Below are positions 13,768 to 27,585 of a stretch of DNA of 64,000 nucleotides, piece after piece; the first letter of the stretch is position 1; each line of letters opens with the position of its first letter. The stretch is taken from assembly GCA_963691815.1 (NCBI GenBank), contig OY829657.1, forward strand, positions 22,882,288-22,946,287, in the 5' to 3' direction. Both the position numbers and the translations under genes were made by a program. The DNA is from Echiichthys vipera. Taxonomy: Eukaryota; Chordata; Actinopteri; Perciformes; Trachinidae. The notes beneath the pieces are model-generated. The model made no database searches. It had not been told where the DNA came from and saw only the letters and a program-made list of their open reading frames with translations.

Positions 13768-15018
13768 TCTCACATGAGTCTCGATCGTAACCCAAGATTT
13801 ACGAAAGTCTTGCGGTGGTGGAAGTCTTACTGGAATGGATCAGTTTAGTACAGGTGGTTGGTGAGAGAGTCTCACGAGAGTTGTTATAGGTTTACACAAA
13901 TCTAGGGTTACCATTTAGACATGACCATGAACTGGAGAACAGGAGATTCTCCGTGTCAGACGTGTTCTCACTTTCTGGAAATCCTCTTTAGGCAAAGCTG
14001 GGAAGAGGGTGCAGGAGGCAGGACATGGTACCAGTTACAGCACGGGCAGGTAGCCGGTTTTGAAATTAAACAACTGAGCCTCTTGCTGTTCCTTGGATTT
14101 GACGATTTCATTGTTGAACCGACAGAAGTTCCAGTATCTCATCGTCTCTCCAGTGAGACATTTTTGTTGGCGTGGTCATGTCAATCCCGCCTTTTCTCCA
14201 CCGTCACATGGTTGTTTTCTTCCATTTTCACGCCAACCGCATGATAGAACCAAATTCTCAGCACAATGAGCTGCTCTATTCACACATGGACTCAATCTAT
14301 ATGTTTATGTTTACTGTCCAGTCCAGCTGATTAAGACAGCTGTGTTGTGTCCTGCAGCTCCTCTGGATAATATCTAGATTCAGATTAGATTGACTTCAGG
14401 GTGAAAGGGCCTTCAGTTTCTTGAATTTCTGATATAACCGCTTTTATTTAACTGTTTTTGCAAGAGACATTTTGATTTCAAGATGTTGTACCGCTGTTAT
14501 GGAGTGTGGTGCATGCGGTGGCAGAGAACTTTTCCAGACTACAATTTATCCAGTACATGCTGAATCATTGTGACATTTTCAAACAAGCAGGACAATGCGC
14601 ATTTAGTCAATTCACTAGCCATAAATGACATGTTAGACTACTCCGGGACTGAGGAGTTTGTATTCAGCTCGGTTTCGCGAAGCCTTTAAGAAAAACACTT
14701 GTGATGGTTTGTTTTCCTGCTGAGATGCCAGGAAACAAGAGGAACCGTAATGAGACCGGAGAGATTACACAATCACAGGCATGAGTCTGAAGGTCAAATA
14801 GTTCTTCTTCTTCTGTGATTACCTGACCCAGTGAACCTCAATACCTCCAGCTAAAACGTGTGAGGACAAACTGTTTCCTTCGCCATCGTTCTTCTTTTTC
14901 TCAGTTGCTATGTGGTGAAGAAGCTGACTCCGGTCTTTGCTCATTCATCACTCCCAAGAACAAGAAGTCACAGTTTGCCAGCGAGAGTTCATTCGTCACT
15001 ATGGAAACACTGTTACAC
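13768..15018. other. non-coding stretch, nothing recognised
   Basis: No supported exon, RNA gene or repeat family seen. The longest ORF, 107 codons at 13921, has no family resemblance. Confidence 0.4.
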
Positions 15019-15033
15019 GCTGCCATCTAGTGG
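15019..15033 (-). promoter_or_regulatory. CTCF-like motif
   Basis: Reverse complement reads CCACTAGATGGCAGC, which fits all 15 positions of the CCRSYAGRKGGCRSY core. Binding is not shown. Confidence 0.6.
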
Positions 15034-15220
15034 CCAGACTGCAAACACCACTAATCTGAATGATGAATGAACTGAGCTTTTTGGAGGCAGCTGATATTTT
15101 GTTATTTATGTCATTGGTTCCTTTCAACAGATCTTTCACCGCTTCGTGGGATATATTTTTATCATTTTGGTTTTATTTTATTCAATAAAGTATTAAATCT
15201 CGTGGTGTTGTCTTGAGCTG

Positions 15221-15535
15221 AGGATGGTAAATGGTAAATGGACTTGTACTTTTATAGCGCCTTTCTAGTCCTCTGACTACTCAAGGCGCTTTCACAGTGT
15301 TTGTCACATTCACCCATTCACACAGACATTCACACTGATGGCAGTGGATATTTACATACCATCAAATCTAATGTAACCATTCACACCACATTTACACACC
15401 CATGCGCAGAACGGGGAGCAATTTGGGGTTCAGTGTCCTGCCCAAGGACACTTTGACATGTGGACTGGGGAGGTGGGGCTCGAACCGCTGATCTCTCGAA
15501 TGGAGGATGACCCATTGAGCCACAGTTGCCCCAGG
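15221..15535 (+). repeat. interspersed repeat, copy a
   Basis: TATAGCGCCTTTCTAGTC, TCAAGGCGCTTTCACAG, CACATTCACCCATTCACAC, GGGGTTCAGTGTCCTGCCC and GACATGTGGACTGGGG, ending in GAGCCACAGTTGCCCC. A widespread fish repeat; a second copy lies 200 bp on. Confidence 0.8.
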
Positions 15536-15734
15536 ATGATAGTTATTGAATTTGTTGCTATGATGCCAAAAAATGAAAATATTAAACTAAAGGGAACTTG
15601 TATCATTGTATCTTAGAAAGCAGGAAAAAAATGCAGTTTTTAGCAAGAAGTAAGACGCGATGGCCAGAGTCACCTTTTGTAGATTAAGATTTACATTTTG
15701 ATTATGTACCTTCACACTTCAAACTAAGGAAGCA

Positions 15735-16000
15735 AGAAAATGGACTTGGACTTATATAGCGCCTTTCTAGTCTTCTGACTGTTCAAGGTGCTTTCACACT
15801 ACTTGCCACATTCACCCATTCACACAGACATTCACACTGATGGTAGTGAACATCTACAAACCCAGCACGGGGAGCAATTGGGTGTTCAGTGTCTTGCCCA
15901 GGGACACTTCGACATGTGGACCGGGGGAGCTAGGGATCGAACTGCCAATCTCTCGAATGAAGGACGACCCACTCTACCACTAAGCCACAGCTGCCCTGAA
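15735..16000 (+). repeat. interspersed repeat, copy b
   Basis: Same order of motifs as copy a (TATAGCGCCTTTCTAGTC ... AAGCCACAGCTGCCC), same strand, with an internal deletion. The two copies are diverged. Confidence 0.8.
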
Positions 16001-16730
16001 AATACACTTACAGACATGTATCATGCAAGATAAATGACTTATGGCTCTTTATTGGAAGAAAACAAATAGACCAAGCATTAAAGAGAGGATTAAGGATGGT
16101 GTATAATGGTGTTAGAGGAGATAACTTACATAATGAGATAAATAGAAATAAATCTGGAAACCTTTTGTTACATTCCTTAGAAACGCAAACGTTAGAGACA
16201 TAAGGAAACAATCTGCTGCTTCCTTCAAAACTAATATGCATCAGTATCAGAGTATTATTTCTGTTTGTCTTTTTATTTTGGTGCTGCTGTTCTGTCTTTT
16301 TGTGTGTGGGTTTATGTCACCTATTGGAAGAGTAATGTTTTGTTATTGTGTTTCCGGGAGGTTGAAAACATTGTTTAGAAATTTAAAAAAAACATATTTA
16401 ACTCTTAGGCTACCTGTTTCATCCTTTTTTTTTTGTTCTTTTAATGGTGGAAACTCTTGAGTGAAATTGGGGATGATTAACTCCTTTCAAAGTTAAAGTT
16501 ACACACATGCATGTATTCAACAGACCTTAGGGGAGCATTAGAATAAATACTGCTTTTTTTAATTCATTTACATAACGGCATAAGTAAAGGACTTAATGAA
16601 TACATTAAACATGGGAAATGCAATTAGCAGGGATTAAAGGGAGGCATTGTATATATGACTGTTCATTAGTTATCCCACCTCTTTTCAAGTGCAAAAATGC
16701 AATTATCCTGACTTTTAATTAACCGTGTAC
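16001..16730. other. non-coding stretch, nothing recognised
   Basis: AT-rich, no supported gene. Confidence 0.4.
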
Positions 16731-16832
16731 TTTCATAGTGTTATACTTTATAGTTTTGAGGCACCTCCAAGTATCCTGCAAATGACATTTCATTGCGTAG
16801 TGACAATAAACGCGTCTTGTATTGAATAAAGA
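16731..16832 (+). repeat. possible LINE-like 3' tail
   Basis: CATTTCATTGCGTAGTGACAA followed by AATAAA and a second AATAAA. This form is common at fish LINE 3' ends. Confidence 0.3.
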
Positions 16833-16926
16833 TGAACAGCAGCTCGCAGCATCAGTGGTGCTCTATATTTGAAAGGGATGAGAGACAAAGCGAGACAGGA
16901 GTACAGACAGAAGCTGTGTTGAGAGA

Positions 16927-16932
16927 TTTATT
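16927..16932 (-). other. possible minus-strand polyadenylation signal
   Basis: AATAAA on the minus strand, with unique-looking sequence upstream on that strand. It could end an unidentified transcript. Weak evidence. Confidence 0.2.
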
Positions 16933-17516
16933 GCAGTTTGTTTCAAAGCGATATGAATAACAGCAACTTGTGAACAATCCAGATGTCTCAGATGTGTTCA
17001 GTTCTCCTTCGATTAGGAGGTTTTACATCAGACTATAGGCAGAGCGGACAGAAGCACGGTGCGGTTTATACTGCAGCAGACAACAGTGTGGTTTCTCTGT
17101 CAGTGGTGAACACTTGTCACCCTCAACACTTCCATAAACCTCTACGTCTTTGTGAAGATTTACATTGATGAGACTGCTTTTTTTTGTCTTTTTACAATAA
17201 ATATCTCAGTGTAAAACTACGGTTACTACGACCACATTTTTCCAAACGTTCTCGGGTCCTTCCCCAGCTTCCTGTGATGTGACAGAACATTCAGATGTCG
17301 TGACGAATCAGAAATCTCTAACATGACTTGGAACTGCAATCATAGATGTACAATCTTTACACCTTTTACATTATTAATCTGTATTATTATTGCGTTATTG
17401 CAAAGCCCTTAGGCTGAATTAAGGGGGATTTCTTAAATTAACATTTCCACCCAGCTTATCAGTAAGCACCAATGTGGTTCAGCCAAGTTTGTGTTTGTGT
17501 GGACGGGATCATCTTC

Positions 17517-18030
17517 AAGGGTCATTCCGCTGCAAAATCATCCCAGGGTCTTTTCCGACAAATTCGGTAATCAAATATGCCATCGAGACCATTTTTTTCA
17601 TGTAACAATTATTAACAGAGAATTTGGGGAGACTCGCTAGCAGCTGGACGTGGCTAACAGTGATTAGCTCGGGGCAGCACGGTGAAGGCATTAAAACGTC
17701 TTTTTTAACCACTAATTCTGCTCAAAATAACTCCAAACCTCCGCAGCAGCATGAGAAGAGTTCCTACACAGAAAGCAAAGCACCAACATCGTAGTTAGTG
17801 AACCCAGAGTTTATTAAAAGAGTGTTTTAAAGACTTACCTACTGGCCCCTGTACCAGCTCCTCTCATAGTAAACGACGTACTATTATTAGTGGTTACAAA
17901 AGCCGCTTTAATGCCTTCACCGTGCTGCCCCGAGCTAATCACTGTTAGTTAACAGCTGGCCACTGCCGGTGTTGTAGCGACTCTTCCGGATTTCTCCATT
18001 AATCATTCATACACAAAAAAATGTAATGCC
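17517..18030. mobile_element. fold-back MITE, copy 2
   Basis: Shares AAAATCATCCCAGGGTCTTT, TTAACCACTAATTCTGCTCA and GCAGCACGGTGAAGGC with copies at 13,293 and 39,634, and has inverted arms. The right terminus is ragged and followed by a stray CCCCGAGCTAATCAG piece. Confidence 0.78.
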
Positions 18031-19339
18031 CCGAGCTAATCAGTTTCATTTTTTGACACAATTCAGACTTTATCTTAAGTCCTGACGAGTGGGAACTCAT
18101 TATAAAACTGTTATTTCTAAAAATTACAATTCGCTCTCAGAACAAACACAGAAAAAAACACTGTTCCTGCTCTGGAGGAAATGAGAAATAAACATAAAAT
18201 TTGAAACCAAAACAAGATGTTAACAGTTAATGTGTTGAATACAAAAGACAACACAAAAATAGAAGATCTGAATGTTTTCAGCACAGTGACCGAGCACCGG
18301 GAACAATGACAAGAACAACAGGGACAGATGTGGAACGATCCTCAGGCACTGATGTTACAGAAATTCAGACCGGACTTCCAGAGGAAATAAGAAAAAGCAT
18401 TACAGTACGTAAGCATGGAGCACCTGTGATGAGACGACATCTGTCAAACAAGTCTTCCTCTCCTTCTTGAGTTGTAACCGTACATGAGGAGCCTCTGAGT
18501 GAAGCAGGCCGGTCCGCTCAGTTTACATGTTTGAGAAAGATTTACAGCTACTGTACCGGGAGAGTCTCATCACTGATGTGTACAGTCTGTCGCTGTTTGT
18601 TTCTGTTGATCCAACATCAGGAAAACTCCCCAACATGTGAACAAAACATTACAGTCTCATTGGTAGAACACTTGCATCTGCAAACCGGCATGCGACCCAA
18701 TAAATGGTTATTTCCGTGATCATGCAGTCAGCTGAGGTACTCCACTGCTGCACAGGGAGACATCTAGTGAGCTCCTTTACATATTTACATTAAAACTGTA
18801 CTTTAGAAGAAGTCCTACATACAGTTTATACAGCCGTTAGGACCTTAATCTGATGTTTAAAGTATCCACTTCATGGAGTCCCAGCTCTTCACTGCCTGGT
18901 TATTTGAAATAACCCATCATGTGTATTAAGATCACTTCAGTCGTTTTTTTGATTTAATCAGAGTCTGTTCTGTTTCGCTCATGTAAGCTCAACTTATTCA
19001 ACTCTCATCCAAAGCCCATAGTTATCTAAGAATTACACTTAAAAATACTCTAAAGAGTCAAAAAGTCTATTAAATATTGGATCTTTATAAAAAAAAGTTA
19101 ATTTAATTTGATTACATCCTTAATAAGAATTGGTATATGCATAATAGTCTTTTGTGGTCATTTTAACATCTTGCCAAAGGACTGCAGTTGAAAATGAGCC
19201 CGCTGGCTCACACTGGCACATTTACAGAAATTTAAATAAATAAATGAAATGACATATGTGAATGTAAAAGCAAAAAAAAAATAGGGATTGAAACGTAGCA
19301 AATTGCCTGAAATGGAAACAAACTGGAGTGAAGAGTGAT
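18031..19339. other. non-coding stretch, mostly unique-looking
   Basis: No exon supported. It has the texture of UTR or intergenic DNA. See the finding on 16.9-27.9 kb. Confidence 0.35.
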
Positions 19340-19620
19340 CAAATTTGTGTTTGGACATTTACGCTGAAAACGCACCAAGCAGCGGCGCAGTGCAGCCGGC
19401 GGTGAGCTGCCATGCAATGTCTTCGAAGTGCAGCCAGAAAAGCAATAAAAACAAGAATCAGGAGAATAAGGGAAGTACGCTTTGAGCTGCAGCCAATCAG
19501 CAACAGACTCCTGTGACATGTTGACCTGTTTACAAAGAAATTCTTCCTGAAACACATGAACCCGCGAGCAGCCCTTCGCCTTCGTCGTTTGGTGTGTTTT
19601 CGGCGTAGAAAGATAAATTT
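19340..19620. mobile_element. MITE with inverted ends
   Basis: Left ACGCTGAAAACGCACCAAGC and right GTTTGGTGTGTTTTCGGCGT are imperfect inverted repeats, continuing outward to AAATTT on both sides. No ORF. Confidence 0.6.
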
Positions 19621-21255
19621 GGCGCGTGTAACTGAATTTTTAGGAAAGAGACTTGCAGCAACTTTTAAACAATATCTTTAGGACCTTGCAGCTTTAAATT
19701 TGATCATTTTTAGGTCGAAGAGAAATAATAAGTAGTTGCAATAATTTAAACATCATACTAAAGGCCCCTCAGACTCATGACCTCGGTGCTCCTAAAAGTT
19801 CTTCCTGATTGTCATCACCATCAACGCCATCGCAGAATTCTGGCCGTTAAAACAATGAATACATTTCTAAAGAACTTCAAAAACTTTATCTTATATACAA
19901 TAACCTTTCTCCTTCCTATGTACTAAATGTACTGTGCAAACATTGTGCGGATCCACTTTCAGATACTGTGAGCTTCCTACAGTGACATGCTTCTCTCAAA
20001 ATAGGTAGTTTTTCTGTTCAGTCGAGCACTTCTGAACCTCAGACCTTGATTTCCATAAACATGCACTTATAATCTAAACATTTAGTTTCAAAATCCTTTT
20101 GCTGAACCGCCAGAATAATTTAGTTTCAGGACTTAGATTGTCCAGCTCAAAATTAATTTCCAGCCTCCTCCATTTAAAAAACAACGTTACTAAAGTTGAA
20201 TGAGACACAGTTTGATCTCACACAGACACACACAGCCGACCTCTGGCATCATACTCTGATATTTCTCAGTCTCCGGAATAAAAGGGATTCAACACTTTGT
20301 CTACATGAACCCAATTACAACCTGCACACACAAAACTGTCAACATCTTCTCTTTGTGTTTTTTGAAGTCACTCAAATCCTCCGAGGCCTTTTTTTCTCTC
20401 TCCACTGTAATCAACACCTCCTCATCATACCTCAGAAACTCCCCGAAGCAGACGGCCCACACCTCCTGAGATCAATGTGCCTCTTCGTTTAGAGGCTGCG
20501 GGCCTGAAAACGCCGTCACAGACACACTTCAGCATCCTGACAGGCAGCCCAGACGAAAGCCCGACACCCATCTCCACTGCACCGACTGAGGTGCAAATAT
20601 CTTTGATTCTCCACAGAGACATGATGAAGGATGGATACAGAGAGCAGGAACAGTCGGACACTGTTTAACTGTCTATTACAGGGTGTCTGCAGCTTCCAGC
20701 CAGAGTCTATGTCTATGTGTTTTTTAGACCTCTGTTTGTGGGTGTTTTGATTTTGTGACTGGGTTCCATATTCACATGAAAATGTTACAGAGTGAGAAAA
20801 CAGACATCTACGGACATTGGTGACTTCAAAAGAGCAGTGAGAGGTACATTTAGACATTTTCAAATCTAGTTTTGTTTTCTCTGGATAAAGCACTAAAGAA
20901 AGACTTTGGATTTTACTCTTTAATTCCCCTTTATGTGAGTGAAATGACCATATCTGACATCTGAATGGACATGTGAATATGCATATGGATATGTATATGA
21001 ATCTACAAGGCCCCAAATATTCCTGTTTCCCGTACAACTCCACCGTATCACACTGAACATTCTTTGCAGATACATAACTACCTGATCATCACTTTTTACA
21101 CAAGATACAGGTCCACAATACATGACCCGAACACTACAGGGTACAACATTTAAATGCCATGTTTGCGGTCTCTGCATCTTTTGCTGCAGCACAACCCGAA
21201 ACGTTAAATGCAACATATTATTGCAGTAAATGGACAATATGTTTCTGACTGAACT
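19621..21255. other. non-coding stretch, mostly unique-looking
   Basis: No supported exon. 20,420-20,660 is richer in GC than its surroundings and is open in several frames, but matches no family I know. Confidence 0.35.
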
Positions 21256-21871
21256 GAGGCTACGTTCACACTGCAGGCCTTCGTGCTCAGTTCTGATTTA
21301 TTGCTCAGATCCGAAAATTTTTGGTTGGCTGTTCCCATTATTGTATCCAATGTGAAATGGTCACAGTCCTGAAGTGAACGGCATGCGTAAAAGAACAATA
21401 ACAAAGACGTCGCACGCGTCATTCTGTAAACACGGAGGCCACAGAAGTCGGTTTAATTTATAAGTTGATGGAAGCCAAAACATTTGTGAGGATATGATAA
21501 GGAGGATGAGGAGAAAGAGAGGCAAATGATGTCTTTATGTGGAGCAGTGGCTGCTGCTTCTGTACGGGAGAGTGTGTGGATGAGGAGTCAAGAGCCAGGA
21601 GAGGTGGGGTTGTGACGCAAATGGCTTCACTGAAACAAATTTAATCCAAAATTTTCAGGATGTGGAGGTCTACTTTTAACTACTTCTGTTGGCAAAGAAC
21701 CCATCTCTTTAAACTCTGATCTGTATCTGATTTAGGACCACATATGAAAGTGGCCCAAATCTGAATCGGACAGATCAGATTCCATGTGATTTGTGCTGTT
21801 CACACTGTTAAGAAAAGAGTCAGAGTCCCATATGATCCAGAACGTTTGCCTGCTGTGTGGACGTAGACTTC
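21256..21871. mobile_element. hAT-like non-autonomous element
   Basis: Ends AGGCTACGTTCACACTGCAG and GCTGTGTGGACGTAGACTT are imperfect inverted repeats of a type seen in fish hAT-like elements. An 8-bp target duplication was not found. Confidence 0.5.
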
Positions 21872-23573
21872 CAATAAGATTGTTTTCGAGGAGGAGATCT
21901 GTGACAAATGACTGTCATTTTCAATAAAAACCTGCAAGAAGTTAGTTTGTCCGCTGCCTCCTTGGTTCCCTGCCAACAGTTTGCTGTTGTACAGGAAGAT
22001 CTGTGTACAAAACAGATTTTTTTATATTTTTTTATTTATCTGTGTATCCTGCTTTGGTGTGTTAAAATAACCGCTTTACACACGGACGGTGAAATTGGCG
22101 CTGGAAAACCAAGTGTGGTTGCATTGCAGCGGCGAGGATGGAGGCTCTGTGGGGAGTGGCAGTGTGCGGTGGGGCTGGTAAGGACTCAGGAATGACGGTT
22201 TGGGATGATTAATAAGAAAAGGCTGCGTGGGAGGCTTTAGAGACGACACACAAGCTAAAACGCATGTGTGGAAGTGGTGAGTGATGTAGGATGAGTGATG
22301 GGAAACATGAAATGTAAAACAGGAGGGAAAAAATCAAACAAAATAAAAACAAAAAGGAATCCATGATCATCAGGAATTTATTCAACACTTTGGATTCACT
22401 TTGTAAATGATGTTTCTTTACATGAACGTGTTTTTAAAAAAAAAATACATTTGAGAGTCAAGTTAAACTAAAAATCAAATCCACTTCTTAAGGAGCATCT
22501 CCACATTTAGATGAAAAAAAAACTTGGAAAATTGGATTGAATAAATAAATAACAATTATCTCAGAACAAAAACACCAGCAGGCTCTACCTTATATTGATT
22601 CAAAGACTAAAATATATATTTTTTCAGTTTAAATATGATTACATGAACATCATTTAGCACCTCATCTTTCAAACTAAGGAGAGATTCTTTTAGAAATTCT
22701 GTCTTTGAGGATTTATTAAACAACTTTTATTTGGGGGGAATATCACGTCAACTAAAAGTGACTGAGGATTTTAATCATTTCCGAGCTGAAATGACTCTTA
22801 ACTGTGTGTTCGGACAGAAGGTGATTACGATGCTCAAGCCAATTACATCAAATGAGCAAAGAATTGTCCCGTAACCCTGTGTTTCACAAATCTGATAGAT
22901 GAGAGGAAAAGGAGTAAAGTTTGCTTTGCCTCCTGCCTGAACACACCTTTAGGACACATTCCCTGTGTAAAAATATGGTGGCCGCACTATAATTTAAGAT
23001 GCAGTTAAATTCAGTTATTTTATTTTCACTCCTCATCATGTTTCCCTGACGCCACTGATCCTGCTGCATTTTCCCTCTGCAGCTAAACTGTTCTCTCTAC
23101 ATCCGCCTTAAGAGAAAACTCCTACAAAAAGGATCGTTCTTCAAGTGATTAAAAAAAAGATATATTGCAAAAACAGTGGAAACATCTGTCCCAGAACAAA
23201 TCCATCAACTCCCAAGTTAGCAGAATATCAGCCTGATATCAAGAGAAGCAGAATCCACACGTTACTTTTTAGTCGTAGCATCCTTTTTCTTTTGCACGAG
23301 GACTCTTCCACATGACGCATATTGCAATATGCTTTCAGCAGATCAAACACACTTGATCCGCCTCCAGAAAGGGAGAAAAACTAAATTCATAAAAAAAGGT
23401 ACATGATGCATAAATGACTTATTGCTTTTAAATATTTGTTCTTCTAGCAAACGAGATCGACAACTTAAAAGTCTCCTCGAACTCAACAGGAATCTTTTTT
23501 TCCGGACGGTTTTTGTATCGTAGATCATCACAACACGCTTCTTCTGCTCCCTGCACATTCGCACCCTGAGTCC
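21872..23573. other. non-coding stretch, nothing recognised
   Basis: AT-rich, no supported exon or RNA. Confidence 0.35.
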
Positions 23574-23575
23574 AA

Positions 23576-23608
<33 letters not shown>
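23574..23608. repeat. (CA)/(CG) alternating tract
   Basis: CACACACACGCGCGCG then (CA)n, purine-pyrimidine alternation that can form Z-DNA. Confidence 0.9.
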
Positions 23609-24309
23609 GCTACATTTTCAAAAAAATGAATAGTGCATTTACATAGTGGCAACACTCGACAGAGGGCAGCCAAAGAATCACGACAGCGAGATAAAATCAG
23701 CCATTTCTTCCTCCTAACGAGCCTAAAATGTCAAATTCAAGTCACTAAAAGAAAATTTCAAGACTTGGTTTACCGCGAAAAACAACTTATTTAAGATCGC
23801 TGTCAAAATGCTTCTGCTGCCAACTGCATCTCCTTTACTTGAGACTTTATTTTGAAGCATAGTGCAACACTGCTGCCAGCGGAGAGTGTTGACTCCTCAC
23901 ACCGCAGCCAAAGAAGACAAAACCACAAACTACCACCGCGCACGGCTGCAGAGGCTTCTGTCTTTGGGGTTTTGTAAATAACATATTTTCATTTTAAGTC
24001 TGTATTCAGTGACTTGCATGTGGCATTCTGCTGATATTCATAACAGAGTTCCTACATATATCTCCATTTCAAAATAGTTATTTTTTTCTAGAATGTCTTA
24101 ATCACATCCTGGTAGAATTTGAGAAACCTGACTGTCACATCATATCACTGAGCTGGTTTTCTCTATTTGTATCCTGAGTATCGATACATTTTTTACAGTT
24201 TGTAGACTTTGTTAGACAAAACAAGTCACTTTTCTCTGTTTTATATCACTGAAACTAAATTTCTTTAGGTTTTCGACTGTTGGATGGACAAAATAAATGT
24301 TTTAATGAA

Positions 24310-24640
24310 ATCGCTTTGGGCGCCGACAGCTTATGATGTGCACATGCGGTCATTATGGCGTCACTGCCCCGGGTAGCCCTGCTTGTCAAATGCATGCTGA
24401 TCCACTACAGTGGCTGTTTTAAACACGGGAAACGTCATATTTATGTTGTGAATTCACACAAAGTTATGGTGTTTCAGCAACAAAACTACTTGGTTAGGGT
24501 TAGGAAAAGATTGTTGGTGGGGTTAAAATAAGTGCATTTGTAACGTAACTACAGCGACGCAGTCCTGTGTTTGTTTGACACATCCATCACCACAACCTGC
24601 CTGCTTACGTGGAGTTTGGCGCTCTTTATCCTGGAGCACT
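24310..24640. repeat. possible interspersed repeat
   Basis: Contains TTGGTTAGGGTTAGGAAAAG and GGTTAAAATAAGTGCATTT, a combination common in fish repeats. Confidence 0.35.
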
Positions 24641-24894
24641 TGCTCTGAGCGTCTAATTTCACCGCAGATAGGTTTAAAGTCGAAAGGCAGTATTTGACGT
24701 CCTGTGAATAAGAACAGACTGGGAGCCCTCTGCTCAAACAATTTTTAGATTTCATTTGAAGCCTTTCTAAACCTGCACTGAGACTCTAAGTATTGATCTC
24801 TATCAGCCTTACATGTTCTGGTAAACGTCACTGTCATGAATCTTTCCCCCTCCTGACCTTTGACCCCTTTTCTGCCTTGAAACAGTGGCAGTGC

Positions 24895-25220
24895 TGCTAA
24901 CGTACGCAGCGCTCCTGTGAGCCCGGCCCGCCAGGCACAGGGACACAAACACCTCTCTCTCCTGCCAAGTGTAACCGAGAAGTTGTCACAACGTTTGTGT
25001 GACGTGTTTAAACCGACTGCTGATTTATGCGGCAGAGCGCATGCCATGTCCCGCCGGATCGTCTCTAACCTAAACACAACCCTCCAGTGGAGCTGGCTTT
25101 GGCCCATGTATGGGGCGAGTGTTTACCCCCACACGCATCAGTCTGACTGGTCCCAGGCAACGCCGGGTCTGAACTGGGACAGAGCCCCGATCGGAGACAT
25201 GCAAGCTCTTAATCATCCAA
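24895..25220. other. GC-rich patch in AT-rich DNA
   Basis: Clearly higher GC than its flanks, with long open frames on both strands (146 codons plus, 120 codons minus). No recognised domain and no convincing splice pair. Could be conserved non-coding or UTR sequence. Confidence 0.35.
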
Positions 25221-26509
25221 GTATGACAGCGGATTCCGGGAACGGATTAAATGGAGCGCTGTCCACTCAGCGTTATCTCATGTTCAACTTTATCTTCCAA
25301 CGTTTACACCTGAGCTCTTCTCTAGTTACCATGGAGGAACAACTGAGGGATGGCTGAGCACAGCATTCACTTAAACAGTAAAAGCGGATCAACCCGTGAC
25401 TGTGGGTTCACACTGCAACATGACAAACAACTCAGCAGGACTTCATTTATGTCCTTCACAAATGAGCAACATGGAAAACTGATTACTGCTTTTCTTTATT
25501 AACTAACAATTCAATTTTTTCATTAAATGAAGTATTTAGTCTCTCGCATTTCCATGTTAATTAAGTAGTAATTTAATTATCATATTATTTGAACACTGCC
25601 AATGTCAATAAGCTGCTGCCAAAAAGGAACAATCCAAAACAAATGCAGCTTCTTACACTGAGCAACATCGGTTGGAATTAGTGCTGAAATTATTTAATTA
25701 AACGATGAGCCGATTACGTACATTTTAATTTTGATAATCTATTACTTGTATAAATCATTTATGAGGCATAAATGCTGAAAATTAGCTGGTTCCAACTTCT
25801 AAAATGTGAGAATCTGCTGATTTTCTCGGTTTTATCTCACTGTAGTTTAAACCCAAAGATCATAAAAGAAATCATTTGAAAACGTCATCTTTGGTTCTTG
25901 TTATGGGCATTTTTCTTTTTCTTTTTTTACATTTTCTTTACACAAAATAAATCAAATATAATCAAAATAATCATTAGTTACTGCCCTAAAAGGACTATGT
26001 TGTCAGAAAAGTACAGTTGCCAGGCAGCTTGCAGTGTGAACACAGGTGAATAAATACCAACAGGCAGTGAGATGAATGTAAAGCTCAGTAGTTGACTCAA
26101 ATATTATCTGATAACATCACTTCATCTTTGTTTACAAGCCCCACACATTCATCGCTGTGGTGCAAATAAAAATACAAACCGAGGACTCAGTATGGGCCTC
26201 AAACCACCTGATCTACAGCTGAATTCTTCTGCCAACGTCTACATTTCATCAAGTTAATCCTCTCTACAAACTCCTTACTATGCCCAAAAAGGAACAATGC
26301 ATAATCAACAGTATATGATCCATAATATCTGTGTCTCGGGGAAGGCCACTTTGCATTTAAACTATGGAGGTCAAGATTTACAAAGATTATCAAACTACTC
26401 ATGTGCACAAAATAAACTACTCAACAGCCCTCATCGCCCTCTGAGCCGACAACCTCCAAACAACTGAAACAGAAACCATCTGCTCTAACACTTGTTACAA
26501 CAACTGTGG

Positions 26510-26770
26510 AGGCCCATTTCCACCAATGTGATGGAAAAGTCATTTTAATGTGACACTTAATCAAAAATAATGTCTGTCTTTTTGAGAATGTTTCCCCATT
26601 TTTTTCAACTAACTCATTATTTCAAGATAAGTCATTATTTTCTTCGATACTAACTTAATATTTTGGAGATAAGTCATTTTTTGAGATAATAAGTCATTAT
26701 TTTGAGATACTAATAGCTCAATATTTGTGTGTTATTATAATCACTTACAGGATCATTATGATCACGGGGC
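26510..26770. mobile_element. old relative of the fold-back MITE at 51.7 kb
   Basis: GGAGGCCCATTTCCACCAAT and GTGATGG, then repeated AAGTCATTATTTT and GAGATACTAA motifs, ending near ACTTACAGGATCATTATGAT. Diverged from the clean copy at 51,715. Confidence 0.45.
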
Positions 26771-27272
26771 TAAGGTATTACATATCTTCTTCCTTTACTG
26801 ACTGGAACGGGCTTCCATAAACAACGCTCCGGTATTTGACTGGTTTGCTGTTTTTCGTGACCCTGTGCTGTTTTACGATCCTCAATGCTCATAAATATCA
26901 GTCAGTCTTAACGGGTTTGTTCATTTGTTGCTTTTAGGAAAAATCGCTGTTATTAAATGTGCCACAGTGCAACTTTGGCATTTTACAGAAATCTACTGAA
27001 CACAAACGGAATCGATATTAAGAGATGTGCTACAACGAGACAAACGATTATGTAATAAAGTACAAAATGAAGAGAAATTACAGTGCAGTCGTTTTAAATA
27101 TTCAGTCCTTGGCTTCAAACACTTTTGCAGCACGAAACCTAAAGGAAGGGAATGATGAACGTAAAGCTATGATTATTTTTTAGTTTTAGAATGAATATTT
27201 AGCATTTCTCTAATTCAACTCTTTAAACTCACATCACACATTTGATGCTTTTGATTTCATTTCTATGTTTTG

Positions 27273-27278
27273 TTTAAT
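27273..27278 (-). other. possible letm1 polyadenylation signal (ATTAAA)
   Basis: ATTAAA on the minus strand about 0.7 kb past the letm1 stop. No AATAAA is present on that strand between here and the stop. It is a candidate only; a much longer 3' UTR is possible. Confidence 0.22.
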
Positions 27279-27563
27279 GATATATTTGGTTGCAGCCACC
27301 ATTCTATCCTAACGCCAGCAATAAGCTACCGTGTCCAAGTACTATTAAAAAAAAGGAAAATTAAAGGTTACTTTACAATATGAGAGTATGATGAATAAAC
27401 AAAATCAAAAGAGGGAAATTATGAGTATGATGAGTGAAATGAGAGAAATGAGTGAAATGATCGCAATGACGCAGATTTTTTCCCTCCAGAAAAGATCCCT
27501 CATTTCTCTGAGATGATGACATGAAAGAAATGGAAAGGCAAGACAGTTCACCTCAAACTTAAA

Positions 27564-27585
27564 TAATATATATATATATATATAT
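27564..27585. repeat. (TA)n tract
   Basis: About 11 TA units, downstream of the letm1 stop. Confidence 0.9.

Noticed and set aside
24745..25357. Overlapping 146- and 120-codon ORFs on opposite strands as a possible gene
   Set aside because: No domain, no family match and no convincing splice partners. The open frames follow from local GC richness.
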